Source: CAZGCA01 sp964524145 (lineage in GTDB: Bacteria > Hydrogenedentota > CAZGCA01). Taken from it: a DNA stretch of 64,000 nt. Of this stretch, positions 24,732 through 33,913 are shown in pieces. The stretch is taken from NCBI GenBank assembly GCA_964524145.1, contig CAZGCA010000020.1, forward strand, positions 4,198-68,197, in the 5' to 3' direction. Positions within the stretch are counted from its first letter, which is position 1; every line of letters begins with the position of its first letter. The notes beneath the pieces were generated by a model. It worked only from the letters and a program-made list of their open reading frames with translations. It made no database searches and was not told the origin of the DNA. Made by a program: the position numbers and the translations under genes.

Positions 24732-26381
24732 CTATCTGTCGTGTACGGCGACGATCTCGCCGCCGAACGTATCGCGCGCCGCCTTGACCCTTGAGTCGGA
24801 CGCCGCTTCGTGCAGTTTCCGGTCCTTTTCTTCCGCTTCCAGCTTCTTTTCCGGCGGCGCCGGTTCGGGCGCGATATGTTCCTCGCCGCCGAGCCGGCAT
24901 TCGAACCGCATCTCGCGGCCGGCTATCTGCGAGAGCTGCTTCTCGATAAGCGCGCGCGTGCTCGGTTTCTCGAGACAGTCTTTGAAGAAGCCCCGGTTGC
25001 TGCCCACCTCGACCACAAACGTGTCGTCTTCGATCCCGACGGGCCGCGCGTGTGCCAGGAAACTGTGCACGGTCATCTTGACTTTGCCCATAACTTTCAA
25101 CAGTTGTGGCCAGATATCGGTCGCGTCCCCAGGCGCGTCTGCGGGTTTCTGTTTGGGTTTTCTCGACTGCCGTCGCGACGTGGCCGGCGCGGCTTCCTGC
25201 GCTTCAGTCTGTGGAACGGCCGCAACGCCGCCCGCGGTTTCCGGTACGGTACCGAGCGCGGCAAGCTTCTCGAGCACCTTCTCGAGCGACACTTCGGCAC
25301 CGAGCTTCGCCATCCGTATCAGGAACACCTCGACGGATGTTCTGACCGAAAGCGCCGTCTTGAGTTGGTACGAGAGGGCCGCAGCGCCTTCGACCATCGC
25401 GAGAAGGTCTGTCAGCTCGAACTCGGCGGCCAGCGTCGCCAACCTGTCGGTCTCGTCTTTCGGAGCGGGTACGAGCTTGCCGTCGCCCGTCACCTTGACA
25501 ACGAGCAGATGCCGGAAGTAGTCGGCGAGCTCTTTGACAAACAATGTGAGCTCTTTGCCGTCCGCCACAAGCTTCGCGACGGTCTCGAGCTGTTTCGACA
25601 CGTCCCTGTCGGCGACGGCCTTGCTGATCTCGTACAGAACGGGCCACTCGATGCTGCCGAGCACCGCGTGGACGTCGTCCTGGGATATCTCCTTCTCGCA
25701 GAACGATAGGAGCTGGTCGAGCACGCTTTCGGCGTCGCGCATCGACCCTTCGGCAGCGCGCGCGATGGAATAAAGCGCCTGCTCGTCGAACGCGAACCCT
25801 TCAGCGGTACATATCGCAGCAAGGCGTTCGACGATATCGCGTTCGGCGATGGTCCGGAAATCGAACCGCTGGCAGCGTGACAGGATGGTTGCGGGTATCT
25901 TCCGCGGTTCGGTGGTCGCGAAGATAAACTTTGCGTGCGGCGGCGGTTCCTCGAGCGTTTTGAGAAGCGCGTTGAACGCCGAGACAGAGAGCATATGCAC
26001 TTCGTCGATAACGTAAATCTTGTATTGGCCTCGTGTGGGGCTGAGCCTGATGTTGTCTCTCAGCTCGCGCACGTCGTCGACGCTGTTGTTGGACGCGCCG
26101 TCGATCTCGATGACGTCCATGGACGACCCGGCAGTGATCTCGGTGCAGTTGGGGCACTTGTTACAGGGGTTTTTCGCAGGACCCTTCTCGCAGTTGAGCG
26201 CCTTGGCGAATACGCGGGCTGTCGTTGTTTTGCCTATCCCGCGCGGCCCGACGAAAAGGTACGCGTGCGCGGTCCGGTCGTTACCGATAGCGTTCTGGAG
26301 CGTGCGTGTGACGTGCTGCTGGCCGATGATATCCTCGAACACTTGCGGGCGCCACCGGCGCGCCACGACAATATACGACAC
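24732..26381 (-). CDS. dnaX: DNA polymerase III subunit gamma/tau
   Basis: A 549-residue clamp-loader ATPase. N-terminus MSYIVVARRWRPQVFEDIIGQ; Walker A GPRGIGKTTTARV; zinc site in NCEKGPAKNPCNKCPNC; Walker B YVIDEVHML with sensor SRC in TILSRCQRF. The C-terminal third has the gamma/tau oligomerisation domain and a shorter polymerase-binding tail. GTG start, with AAAGGGTGG upstream. Transcribed just after the SRP RNA, as in Bacillus. Confidence 0.96.
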   Translation of the reverse strand: MSYIVVARRWRPQVFEDIIGQQHVTRTLQNAIGNDRTAHAYLFVGPRGIGKTTTARVFAKALNCEKGPAKNPCNKCPNCTEITAGSSMDVIEIDGASNNSVDDVRELRDNIRLSPTRGQYKIYVIDEVHMLSVSAFNALLKTLEEPPPHAKFIFATTEPRKIPATILSRCQRFDFRTIAERDIVERLAAICTAEGFAFDEQALYSIARAAEGSMRDAESVLDQLLSFCEKEISQDDVHAVLGSIEWPVLYEISKAVADRDVSKQLETVAKLVADGKELTLFVKELADYFRHLLVVKVTGDGKLVPAPKDETDRLATLAAEFELTDLLAMVEGAAALSYQLKTALSVRTSVEVFLIRMAKLGAEVSLEKVLEKLAALGTVPETAGGVAAVPQTEAQEAAPATSRRQSRKPKQKPADAPGDATDIWPQLLKVMGKVKMTVHSFLAHARPVGIEDDTFVVEVGSNRGFFKDCLEKPSTRALIEKQLSQIAGREMRFECRLGGEEHIAPEPAPPEKKLEAEEKDRKLHEAASDSRVKAARDTFGGEIVAVHDR

Positions 26382-26424
26382 TAGTCCACCCTTTCATGTT
26401 CTGCACCACGAGAGCTTATAAAAT

Positions 26425-26700
26425 GGCTCGTGCGCTCAGCTTCGAACCCGGCTCCAGAGCGGTAGCCAGGCAGTTAGCTCCAACCAGGCTGGCCCACGGC
26501 ACCTACAGAATTTTGCCTGCGGCTGCTCCCTTCCGGGCCTGACCGGATTCAGCAACTCCGCACCGCGTGGGACCCGGCCTTCAACACCACTTACCCGGCC
26601 CCAGACCAATGAAGCGAAGGATCCTCAACCTGAGACGTCGACCTCGCTAAAGCGGATTGCGAGCTAGAGGGCACCGCTAACTCCCCGTCTAGCACGAGCC
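26425..26700 (-). ncRNA. ffs: Signal recognition particle RNA, large (Alu-containing) bacterial type
   Basis: On the minus strand the 276-nt RNA opens GGCTCGTGC and closes GCACGAGCC, a perfect 9-bp terminal pairing. The Alu domain shows the conserved GCTAGACGGGGAG, GCGGTGCCCT and AATCCGC blocks; the S domain shows GGTCAGGCCCGGAAGGGAGCAGC (the helix 8 tetraloop/FtsY-Ffh site, near 26520-26545), and the 3' side has GAGCTAACTG. This is the long Bacillus-type SRP RNA rather than the 4.5S form. It directly precedes dnaX. Confidence 0.9.
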
Positions 26701-26888
26701 ATCTCAAGAGAGTATGTTTTCAGTTGTCTACAGTTCGACTACAATTCTAACCGAACGCACCCGCAATTTCAACCTGGGCATTTGCGCTGTGGACGTTTCC
26801 CTTCGCAATACCGCGAACCCCATCTCCAGAGACGGCCGATGAATCGTTCCGACGCGTGTAGGGGCACGGCGCAGAAGCAAGGTCAGGG

Positions 26889-26910
26889 GCCGGCAAGATG
26901 CCGGCGCTAC
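26889..26910 (-). repeat. REP-like hairpin with GTAG tetranucleotide
   Basis: On the minus strand GTAG is followed by CGCCGGCATCTTGCCGGC, a 6-bp perfect stem (GCCGGC) with a 5-nt loop. It sits in the spacer after the NtrC-type regulator's stop codon. Confidence 0.6.
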
Positions 26911-26946
26911 CTTCACCCTCGTTTCATGTCGCAGACTGCGTTGTGG

Positions 26947-28344
26947 TCAGCGGCGGAACTCGTCGGCGTTGATACCGAGCTCGCGCAGCTTCTGCTGCAG
27001 GCTCTGGCGTAGTAGTTTGAGGGCGGCGGCGGTACGGGACACGTTGCCGCGGTTCTCGGCGAGCTTCGAGGTGATAAGTTCCGTCTCGAACTCCTGCACC
27101 ATCTGTTTCTTGGCCTCGGCAAACGATGCGCCCGGCTCGTACGTCCACGGTTTCGCGGGTCCGATATGCGGTCCTTTGACCTCGGCAGGCAGGTGTTCGG
27201 GCATGAGCACCGGCGAATCGGTCAGCACGACGCACTTCTCGATGACGTTGCGCAGCTGGCGGACGTTGCCGGGCCACGGGTACTCGATGAGCACCTTTAA
27301 CGTTTCGGGCGCGATATCCGTCATGGGCCGACGATGTTTCGCACCGAACTCCTGGACGAACGCCTGCACGAGCGGGACCATATCCTCGCTGCGAAGCCGC
27401 AGGGGCGGCAGGTTGATATCGACAACCTTCAGCCGGTAGTACAGCTCTTCCCTGAACGTGCCGTTCTTTATCTTTTGTTCGAGATCCTGGTTTGTCGCGC
27501 TTATCAGGCGCACGTCGACGCAGATGGTCTCGGTGCCGCCGAGCCGTTCGAACCGCTGCTCCTCGAGGATGCGCAGCACCTTCGCCTGCGTTCCGGGAGC
27601 CATATCGCCGATCTCGTCGAGAAACAGCGTGCCGCGGTCGGCGACCTCGAACTTCCCTTCGCGCCGGGTTACCGCGCCGGTAAACGCGCCCTTCTCGTGC
27701 CCGAACAGCTCGCTCTCGATGAGGTTCTCGGGTATGGCGGCGCAGTTCACCGATACGAACGGTTTTCTCTCTCGCGACCCGCGTCGATGGATCTCGCGGG
27801 CAACCATCTCCTTACCGGTACCGCTCTCGCCGGTGATGAGCACGGGCACATCGCTCTGGGCGACCTTCTCGATCAGTTCGAAGACGCGCTGCATCGGCTC
27901 GCACGTGCCGATCATCTCGCCGTACCGGTCGCGAGCGAGCAGTTCAGAACGGAGCCGTTCGTTTTCGCGCTGGAGCACGATCTTTTCGAGCGCGTGCGCC
28001 GCGACCATGCGCAGCTCATCGAGCTCGTACGGTTTTGCGAGATAATCGTACGCGCCGCGTTTCATTGCCTCGACGGCTATCTTCTCCGACCCGTACGCGG
28101 TCACCATGACGACGAGGGGCGGGTTGTCGAGCGCGACGATCTTCTCGAGCGCGGCCATCCCGTTCATCCCGGGCATGTTGATGTCCATGAAAACGAGGTC
28201 TGGGCGTTCGCGTTGAATTGTCTCGAGTGCCTCTCTGCCGTCGGCCGCCTCGATCAACTCCGGGCCAAGCTGCGCCAGGACCTTGCGCATCCCGTACCGC
28301 GCGGCCTTCTCGTCGTCAACGATCAGAATCGCCAGTTGTTCCAT
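26947..28344 (-). CDS. Sigma54-dependent NtrC-family response regulator
   Basis: A 465-residue regulator: receiver domain (Asp54 in FMDINMPG, with DD at 10-11 and Lys104 region in AKPYELDEL), AAA+ domain with Walker A GESGTGKE, GAFTGA loop that contacts sigma54 and LFLDEIGDM Walker B, and a Fis-type HTH (NRGNVSRTAAALKLLRQSL). The ATG at 28344 lies inside the 3' end of the histidine-kinase gene (29-nt overlap) with ACGGAG about 10 nt upstream. It is the output of the overlapping kinase. Target genes would have sigma54 promoters; none are obvious nearby. Confidence 0.93.
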   Translation of the reverse strand: MEQLAILIVDDEKAARYGMRKVLAQLGPELIEAADGREALETIQRERPDLVFMDINMPGMNGMAALEKIVALDNPPLVVMVTAYGSEKIAVEAMKRGAYDYLAKPYELDELRMVAAHALEKIVLQRENERLRSELLARDRYGEMIGTCEPMQRVFELIEKVAQSDVPVLITGESGTGKEMVAREIHRRGSRERKPFVSVNCAAIPENLIESELFGHEKGAFTGAVTRREGKFEVADRGTLFLDEIGDMAPGTQAKVLRILEEQRFERLGGTETICVDVRLISATNQDLEQKIKNGTFREELYYRLKVVDINLPPLRLRSEDMVPLVQAFVQEFGAKHRRPMTDIAPETLKVLIEYPWPGNVRQLRNVIEKCVVLTDSPVLMPEHLPAEVKGPHIGPAKPWTYEPGASFAEAKKQMVQEFETELITSKLAENRGNVSRTAAALKLLRQSLQQKLRELGINADEFRR

Positions 28345-30454
28345 CCGTTTGTTCTCCGTTCGGCAGTGCTTCAAACGCGCTGGAAGGCAGCACGACCGTG
28401 AAGACCGAGCCGCCATCCGATTCGACTGATATTGTACCGCCAAGCTCATCGACGCGCTTCTCCACGTTGGCAAGCCCGAGCCCCGTGCCTTCCCTCTTGG
28501 TGGTGTAGAATGGTTCGAATATCAGTTGCCGGTTCTCGTCGGGCACGCCCGGACCCGTGTCGCGGACAACGAGAGTGAGCGATTGTGCGTCGCCTCTCGA
28601 GGCGGTCACGGTCAGACAGCCGCCGTCGGGCATGGCCTCGATAGCGTTCAGCATAAGGTTGAAACATATCTCGCGCACGGCCCCGCTCGCATGTCCCAAC
28701 ACGAGAACCCGGGCATAGTCGTCCAGGCTGACCTCGAGCTCGACGTTCTGTTGCGATGCCATATGGTGCAACACCACTGTGTTGCCTTCGACCACATCGG
28801 TAACGCTTGTCTCGTCATCGAGAGCGGAATCCGGTTTGGCAAACGCCAGTAGTTGTGTGAGCGAATGTGAAAGGCGGTCGATCTCGCCCGCAACGACGTC
28901 GAGATCCTGCCGGTGCGGATCAGCGTCCGGCAGATCCTCGCGCATCACCGCAACGACGGTCTTCATTGCGCTGAGCGGGTTGCGGATTTCGTGCGCTACG
29001 CCGGCAGAGAGTTGACCGAGGCTCAGCCATTTCTCTGCGTCGTACGCTTCGCGTTCGAGATGCATCTTCTCGGAGAACAGTCGCGCGTTCTCGACGGCGC
29101 TGACGATGTGGTTGCCGAACACCTGTAGCAGCTCGATCTCGTCGGGCGAGAAGTTGCGTTTGAGCAACCGCCGGCCTATCGCGATGAGCCCAACGAGCTC
29201 GCGTCCCTTCCTGATGGGTATGACCGTAGACGCCCGCAACCGCCGCATCTGTTCAATAATGGTGGGCTCGGCGAGATCGTCGATAAAGATGCATCTTCTC
29301 TTGCGGTCCGAGAAATGGGAGACGATATCGGAGATCTCCTCGATATCGACGGTGGCGGTCCCGGTCCATGTTGGTCCGTGGTCGCGCATGACGATAGCGA
29401 CGTGTTCCGCGCCGATAGCGGCGGCAAGCGATTCGGCAATATAGTCAAGGAGATCGGACTCGTCGGAAGTCACCTTGCTGGCGATATCCTCGCTGAGCGC
29501 TCCTATACGTTCGCGCGAGAGGATGTTGACTTTGAATACCAGCTTGTCGAAGACGAAGCCCAGCGCGTCGCTCATCGGTCGATACAGAAACGCGAGCACT
29601 ATGACGATAAACGCCTCGACGGCGCTGAAGTTGAAGTCGTAGACCTGCTGTATGTAGTCGCCGAGCGGCCGGACGCCGAAACAGTATATCGAGATGAAGA
29701 TGACGGCGACCATCGACAGAACCAGGCTGCGTTTCATGACCATGTTGAGTATGTTGTATCGCAGGACGTAGTACGAGAAAAGCAGCGTCGGCAGCAGCGA
29801 CGATAGTTTTGTTGCGATGCCGAGATAGACGCCGACGTACGGGATGAGGCGGAATCCCAGCACGTGGGTTGCGCCGCCCAGGACCATCATCCCGATGAAG
29901 ACGTGGCCGAGCAGGTCAAAGAAGCTCTTTTCGTCTTCGGACTTGGCACGGCGTGCGATGCGTCTGCACAGGTAGATCGAAAGGACAAGACAGGCGGCCG
30001 ACCAGAACGCAAACGGTACTGTGTAGACCCTGCGTGTCGTCAACTCCTGAGCGGAGCGAGTCAGCGTGGTCCAGATCACGAACCAGGCGCCGGGAACCAT
30101 GGGGAGGTAGATTGCCAAGAGCATGCCGTGGTACTGTCTGCGCCGCATGCGGCCGCGTCGCTGCAGGAAGAAGACGATCAGCGTATGGACGAGCAGCGTC
30201 GGCATCAACAGCATGCCCATGGCCGCGACCAGGCCGAAGATATCGACCGGGAACGTTATGCGCTCGCCCGTTATGACGCGCGCCGAGAGTGTCGCGAACC
30301 AGCCGGCGTGCCACATCAGCACCGAGACGACGAGACCGAGAAACACGATGTCCTGCCGGGCGCGTTTGCGTCGAATCATGCTGCCGAGCAGGGCAGCGTG
30401 GAGCGTGGTCCCGAGCAGAAACCCTATAAGCTCGACTATCTCGTACAGGAACAT
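28316..30454 (-). CDS. Membrane histidine kinase with 7TM-type sensor and GAF domain
   Basis: A 712-residue kinase. The N-terminal ~300 residues hold about eight hydrophobic helices (7TM histidine-kinase sensor type). A GAF domain follows (residues about 320-470, with the FIDDLAEPTII and IPIRKGRELVGLIAIGRRLL segments), then HisKA with the phospho-acceptor His488 in GVAHEIRNPLSAMK, and an HATPase_c domain (residues about 590-705) with N box NLMLNAIEAM, G1 DTGPGVP and G2 GTGLGLANV. The ATG at 30454 lies 1 nt after the upstream stop. It pairs with the overlapping NtrC-type regulator. Confidence 0.93.
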   Translation of the reverse strand: MFLYEIVELIGFLLGTTLHAALLGSMIRRKRARQDIVFLGLVVSVLMWHAGWFATLSARVITGERITFPVDIFGLVAAMGMLLMPTLLVHTLIVFFLQRRGRMRRRQYHGMLLAIYLPMVPGAWFVIWTTLTRSAQELTTRRVYTVPFAFWSAACLVLSIYLCRRIARRAKSEDEKSFFDLLGHVFIGMMVLGGATHVLGFRLIPYVGVYLGIATKLSSLLPTLLFSYYVLRYNILNMVMKRSLVLSMVAVIFISIYCFGVRPLGDYIQQVYDFNFSAVEAFIVIVLAFLYRPMSDALGFVFDKLVFKVNILSRERIGALSEDIASKVTSDESDLLDYIAESLAAAIGAEHVAIVMRDHGPTWTGTATVDIEEISDIVSHFSDRKRRCIFIDDLAEPTIIEQMRRLRASTVIPIRKGRELVGLIAIGRRLLKRNFSPDEIELLQVFGNHIVSAVENARLFSEKMHLEREAYDAEKWLSLGQLSAGVAHEIRNPLSAMKTVVAVMREDLPDADPHRQDLDVVAGEIDRLSHSLTQLLAFAKPDSALDDETSVTDVVEGNTVVLHHMASQQNVELEVSLDDYARVLVLGHASGAVREICFNLMLNAIEAMPDGGCLTVTASRGDAQSLTLVVRDTGPGVPDENRQLIFEPFYTTKREGTGLGLANVEKRVDELGGTISVESDGGSVFTVVLPSSAFEALPNGEQTDGTTGDSDR

Positions 30455-30455
30455 A

Positions 30456-31172
30456 CTAGCCGCTTTTCCCTTCCGCCGCGGCGGAATCTTCTGCGAGACG
30501 TTTCGGATCAAGCTTGTACCTGAGCCGCTTGATTCGGGTTCTAAGACGTCTCGCCTCTCGAGGCTCCAGCTTCTTCAAAGCCGCTATTAGCAGATCACGC
30601 CGCGCTTCGTGTTCTCCATGAGTTTTTGCCCATTCGAGAAGTGCAGGAGGCAAATCCGTTGAGGCGAGCAGTTGGTTCAGCTCCTCCGACACCTGCTTCA
30701 GCTTTTCCTCCATTTGGCGTTTCGTCTGTTCCAGGGCCTCTTGGGAGATTTCTTCTCCGTCTGGCTTGGCTCCGGACAGGGCCAAGATGGCTTCGGGCTC
30801 ATCGCCTGTATAGCTGGACAAGTGAAGGTGCGCGTACAATATGTTGAGGCGCCGGAACGCTTTCCTGTCTTCGTCGCTGAGCTCGTCCTCAAGCTTGTCC
30901 ATCGCTGTTCTCTTTTCCAACATGTCTTGCTCGTACCAATTCTCCATATCCATCAATTCATTCCGCCACTCGAGAAGGGGATAGCGTGTTGCAGCGTCGC
31001 CCACAAGAGCAAGATACTCAGTTTCGAGAGACTCCAATTCGGCCTGGAGCTCCTCTCTAGCGTAAGCACCCGCCGGCAAGGAGAAGACCAGCAATGCGAC
31101 TACAGAACAGAGACAACCCAACACGCAGACGGCAAGGCTTCTTCCAGCATTCGCACGTTCCAACGTAGTCAT
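30456..31172 (-). CDS. Exported helical protein, first gene of the kinase operon
   Basis: A 238-residue protein with a hydrophobic N-terminal segment (residues 13-34) then a predicted cleavage at GAYA, followed by almost wholly alpha-helical, charged sequence (EELQAELESLETEYLALVGD; EQTKRQMEEKLKQVSEELNQLL). It could act in the periplasm as a partner of the membrane kinase. An AAGGAGGT site lies 6 nt before the ATG at 31172. The start codon overlaps the stop of the FGE-like relic by the pattern ATGA. Family not recognised; some resemblance to Spy/CpxP-like helical chaperones is only superficial. Confidence 0.65.
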   Translation of the reverse strand: MTTLERANAGRSLAVCVLGCLCSVVALLVFSLPAGAYAREELQAELESLETEYLALVGDAATRYPLLEWRNELMDMENWYEQDMLEKRTAMDKLEDELSDEDRKAFRRLNILYAHLHLSSYTGDEPEAILALSGAKPDGEEISQEALEQTKRQMEEKLKQVSEELNQLLASTDLPPALLEWAKTHGEHEARRDLLIAALKKLEPREARRLRTRIKRLRYKLDPKRLAEDSAAAEGKSG

Positions 31173-31315
31173 TGGTTTACCTCCTTCTTCGTATTGACAT
31201 TCGGGACTTTGCTCGTGGCAACCCTGAAGCCGTAGCCGATACTGTAATACATGCGAAAACCGCATTTCGTGCGGTATGCGGGCTCACTGTATGCGCCCCC
31301 GATCTCGCTCGGCAT
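31169..31315 (-). pseudogene. C-terminal relic of a formylglycine-generating-enzyme-like (FGE-sulfatase) gene
   Basis: Forty-eight codons read MPSEIGGAYSEPAYRTKCG then FRMYYSIGYGFRVATS and a charged tail, the typical last stretch of FGE-sulfatase/SUMF1 domains (Arg-rich strand followed by GFRVA). The ATG at 31315 has no ribosome binding site and an in-frame TGA lies about 12 codons upstream, so the ~250-residue body of the domain is missing. Its stop (TGA) overlaps the next start codon, as if it were once the upstream gene of the operon. Real FGE would mature the sulfatase at 2090, but this fragment cannot. Confidence 0.55.
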
Positions 31316-31499
31316 CGTTAGTCGGATTGGATGATTCCTGTGCCTTCATCTACGCTCCTTCCATAGTGTCCGAACTGACGCCGGCATATGGATATAATAG
31401 CAGATCAGAGGCCGCGGATTCGAAGCGCGACCGGCAGCACCGCCCGGTGCGAAGCCCTGCCGGTTCGACAGTCTCGCGCAGGCGTATCGCGCTTCCCTG

Positions 31500-33707
31500 T
31501 CACTCTTCTTCATCGGGATTGGCAATTATGTTGTGGTACCGTCCCATCCAGTACGGCATCAGAAAGAATGCGCCGTCATCCTCGGCCATGCCGTCGCTGC
31601 CGCCGTCGAGCTGGTAGGGGTTGCCGTTCCATTTCATGACTCGTCGTTCGTCGACGGGCAGAGCGCGTGTCGACTGAATCTCTCCGAAACGGGTGAGGCG
31701 CTCGTCAGTCTCGACATCGGCACGGTGGCTGTTGACAATGGTCCATTCGATTGTTGACATCGGCACGTCCTGTAGCTCCTTCACGGTAAGTTCGGCGTCG
31801 CATGGCTCGCCGGTGCCTGCACCGTAGACGAAGTTGAAGAACGCGCTTCGTTCGGGCCGCTCGATCTTCCAACTGCGCCTCACGCTCTCTTCGTACATCA
31901 TCCTGAGCGCGGGATCTTCCTCGATCACCAGGAGCGGGTAGTACGCCACGAACGCGAGCTCGTCGTCCGAGTGGTTCACCTCGGGGAGGGTGAGCTTCTG
32001 TCCGATAGTGTTGCGCGCGTACTCGTAGCCGTCGATCAGCTCGCGCGCGGCGTCTTCGTACTTGAGATCGCCGGTGATATGGTACGCTACCTTCAGGTGG
32101 GAGAGAATCTCGAGCGAGTTCAGACCTTTTTCGATGGCCCAACGCGGAGTGAGCAGATCCTGTGGCCCCCAGTGCCCCCACCGTGTCGGCTCGCCGTCGA
32201 CGTCTATGAGACAATACTCGTTCTCGATGATATGGTCGGTCATCCTCCTAACGAGACCTTCTATCCTCGCTCGCTCGCTGTCGTCCGCGACAAGGTCGTG
32301 GTATATGTAGTAGGCAAAGTAATGGCCGTCGATCTCGTCGCTCGACGTGTCGCCTTTCCAGTCCCATTTCCCGTCTTCGCTGAGATGCCATTCGCCGCCG
32401 TGCCGCGCGCCCTGGCCGGCCTCTTCGATTGCGCGTGCGGGGAACCCGGAGATAGGCGTGACCTCCTCGAGCCACATCATCGCCTCGACGCTCCGTTTGG
32501 CGTTTTGGCGCGCTTCGGCGTCGCCCGTCACCGCGTACCTGAACGATTCGGCCGCGACGTAGAAGGACGTCCAGAGCCCGTCGTTATCGCTCACACCGTA
32601 CGTGCTCGTGGTGACGTCGCCGGGTTTCGCAAGGTGGCTGGCCGTGACAAATCCCATCCTGCTGTGGCGCGCCTGCACCCGCTCGGTGAAATAGGCCGCC
32701 TTCTCGTCGAGCGTCATCTCCCGGTAGTATATGCTGTTTACGCCCGCCTCTGTGGCGATCCAGACCGTTCCGTCTCGGCCGACGGCTATGTCGGAAACGC
32801 GGTCTCCCGACAGCCAGCGTTTTCCGGCGCGGTAGTCCCACTCGCCCCTGAAGTACCGCACAGCGCCCCGTGCGGTCCCACACCAGACTTCGGCTTTGGG
32901 TCCGGTCGCGACGCAGGTCACGTCCGCGTAAGGCATAGGCCTGTTGTCATTGTCTTTCGGCGTTGACCACGCCGTGCCGAGATGGAGCGCCTGCGCCCCA
33001 AGTCGTGTGCCCAGCCAGAGCGTATCGCGGGCGCCGACAGCCATCCCGCGCACGTCGTTGCTCAACAGCGGCCCGGCAGGCTGCTCGTGGAAACGCTCGA
33101 TCTTCATCTCCGATACCCTGTGCAGCCCGTTCGACGCGGCCACCCACATCGTGGCGCCTTTGTCGAAGACGATATCGCGGACTTCACCCAGCCCGGCATA
33201 CCGTTCGCGCGACCAACCGGCGCCGTCGCCGCGATACAGCCCGCGCCGGGTTCCCACAAACACGTCGCCGTCAGGTGCGACAGCGATACACCGCAGGGGT
33301 AAAGCGCTGCCCGAGAAACCGGGACCGTACTGTGCCCATTTGGTGCCGTCAAAGGCGTAGATACCGGTCCGGCACGCGGCCCAGAGCCGTCCTTTCATGT
33401 CGCAGTGCAACGCCCGGACGTCCACGTCCGAAAGGCCGTCCGCTTTTGTCCAGCTCCGCCACGCGCCGCGGCTGAACGAGGAAACGCCAGAGGCCGTGCC
33501 GAAATAGACGGTTCCTCCGACGTCGACAGCGAGGGACCGGACGTCGTTGGAAGCAAGGCCGTCGGTTTCGGTGTAGGTTTGTTGGAATTCCTGCGTGTAG
33601 GGCTTGAGCACGTATGGCTCGGTTGCGACCGCTCGGGCGGATGGCACGGAGGCCAAGAGACAGGTCGCTCCAACAGCAGATAGTGAGGCAAGACCAGTTG
33701 CACGCAT
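31500..33707 (-). CDS. Secreted two-domain protein: regulator-propeller repeats plus alpha/alpha toroid
   Basis: A 735-residue protein with a signal peptide (residues 1-26). Residues of about 35-330 are Reg_prop-type blade repeats (GLASNDVRSLAVDVGGTVYF; MKGRLWAACRTGIYAFDG; PDGDVFVGTRRGLYRGDG; DGTVWIATEAGVNSIYY). The rest is helical and matches an alpha/alpha toroid: SDNDGLWTSFYVAAESFRYA, SSDEIDGHYF and DDGAFFLMPYWMGRYH. A paralogue with the same order of blocks lies at 55538-57853. The order sensor-type propeller and glycan-lyase-like toroid suggests a glycan-active protein; enzymatic role unproven. GGAGG precedes the ATG at 33707 by 9 nt. Confidence 0.75.
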   Translation of the reverse strand: MRATGLASLSAVGATCLLASVPSARAVATEPYVLKPYTQEFQQTYTETDGLASNDVRSLAVDVGGTVYFGTASGVSSFSRGAWRSWTKADGLSDVDVRALHCDMKGRLWAACRTGIYAFDGTKWAQYGPGFSGSALPLRCIAVAPDGDVFVGTRRGLYRGDGAGWSRERYAGLGEVRDIVFDKGATMWVAASNGLHRVSEMKIERFHEQPAGPLLSNDVRGMAVGARDTLWLGTRLGAQALHLGTAWSTPKDNDNRPMPYADVTCVATGPKAEVWCGTARGAVRYFRGEWDYRAGKRWLSGDRVSDIAVGRDGTVWIATEAGVNSIYYREMTLDEKAAYFTERVQARHSRMGFVTASHLAKPGDVTTSTYGVSDNDGLWTSFYVAAESFRYAVTGDAEARQNAKRSVEAMMWLEEVTPISGFPARAIEEAGQGARHGGEWHLSEDGKWDWKGDTSSDEIDGHYFAYYIYHDLVADDSERARIEGLVRRMTDHIIENEYCLIDVDGEPTRWGHWGPQDLLTPRWAIEKGLNSLEILSHLKVAYHITGDLKYEDAARELIDGYEYARNTIGQKLTLPEVNHSDDELAFVAYYPLLVIEEDPALRMMYEESVRRSWKIERPERSAFFNFVYGAGTGEPCDAELTVKELQDVPMSTIEWTIVNSHRADVETDERLTRFGEIQSTRALPVDERRVMKWNGNPYQLDGGSDGMAEDDGAFFLMPYWMGRYHNIIANPDEEE

Positions 33708-33818
33708 TATAGTCCACCTCCTGGAAACTAGACATCGGCACCAGTTCACGTTCCACCCTTGATGGTATCAGAAGGAGAGCCGGCAGGACAAGGCCGCACC
33801 CGGCACGACGCGTTCTTT

Positions 33819-33848
33819 TTGCATCCCGGCACGGTTAGGGTTTACTAT
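33819..33848 (+). promoter_or_regulatory. Possible sigma70-type promoter for the uronate-isomerase-like gene
   Basis: TTGCAT (33819-33824), 18 bp, TACTAT (33843-33848), about 65 nt before the start codon. Confidence 0.45.
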
Positions 33849-33913
33849 AGAGATGTTCATCGGGAGAGTGGCGGAGGTTGTGAGTTTTGTGGAAGCGGAT
33901 GAGGTGAATAGGA

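Noticed and set aside
26425..26700. Possible tRNA genes, from a GGTTCGAA-like T-loop on the minus strand
   Set aside because: The motif lies in the Alu-domain 3' side of the SRP RNA. No cloverleaf can be drawn and the whole 276 nt folds as SRP RNA.
24389..26700. recR expected next to ebfC as in Bacillus
   Set aside because: The gene after ebfC is a glycosidase on the opposite strand; no RecR motif is seen.
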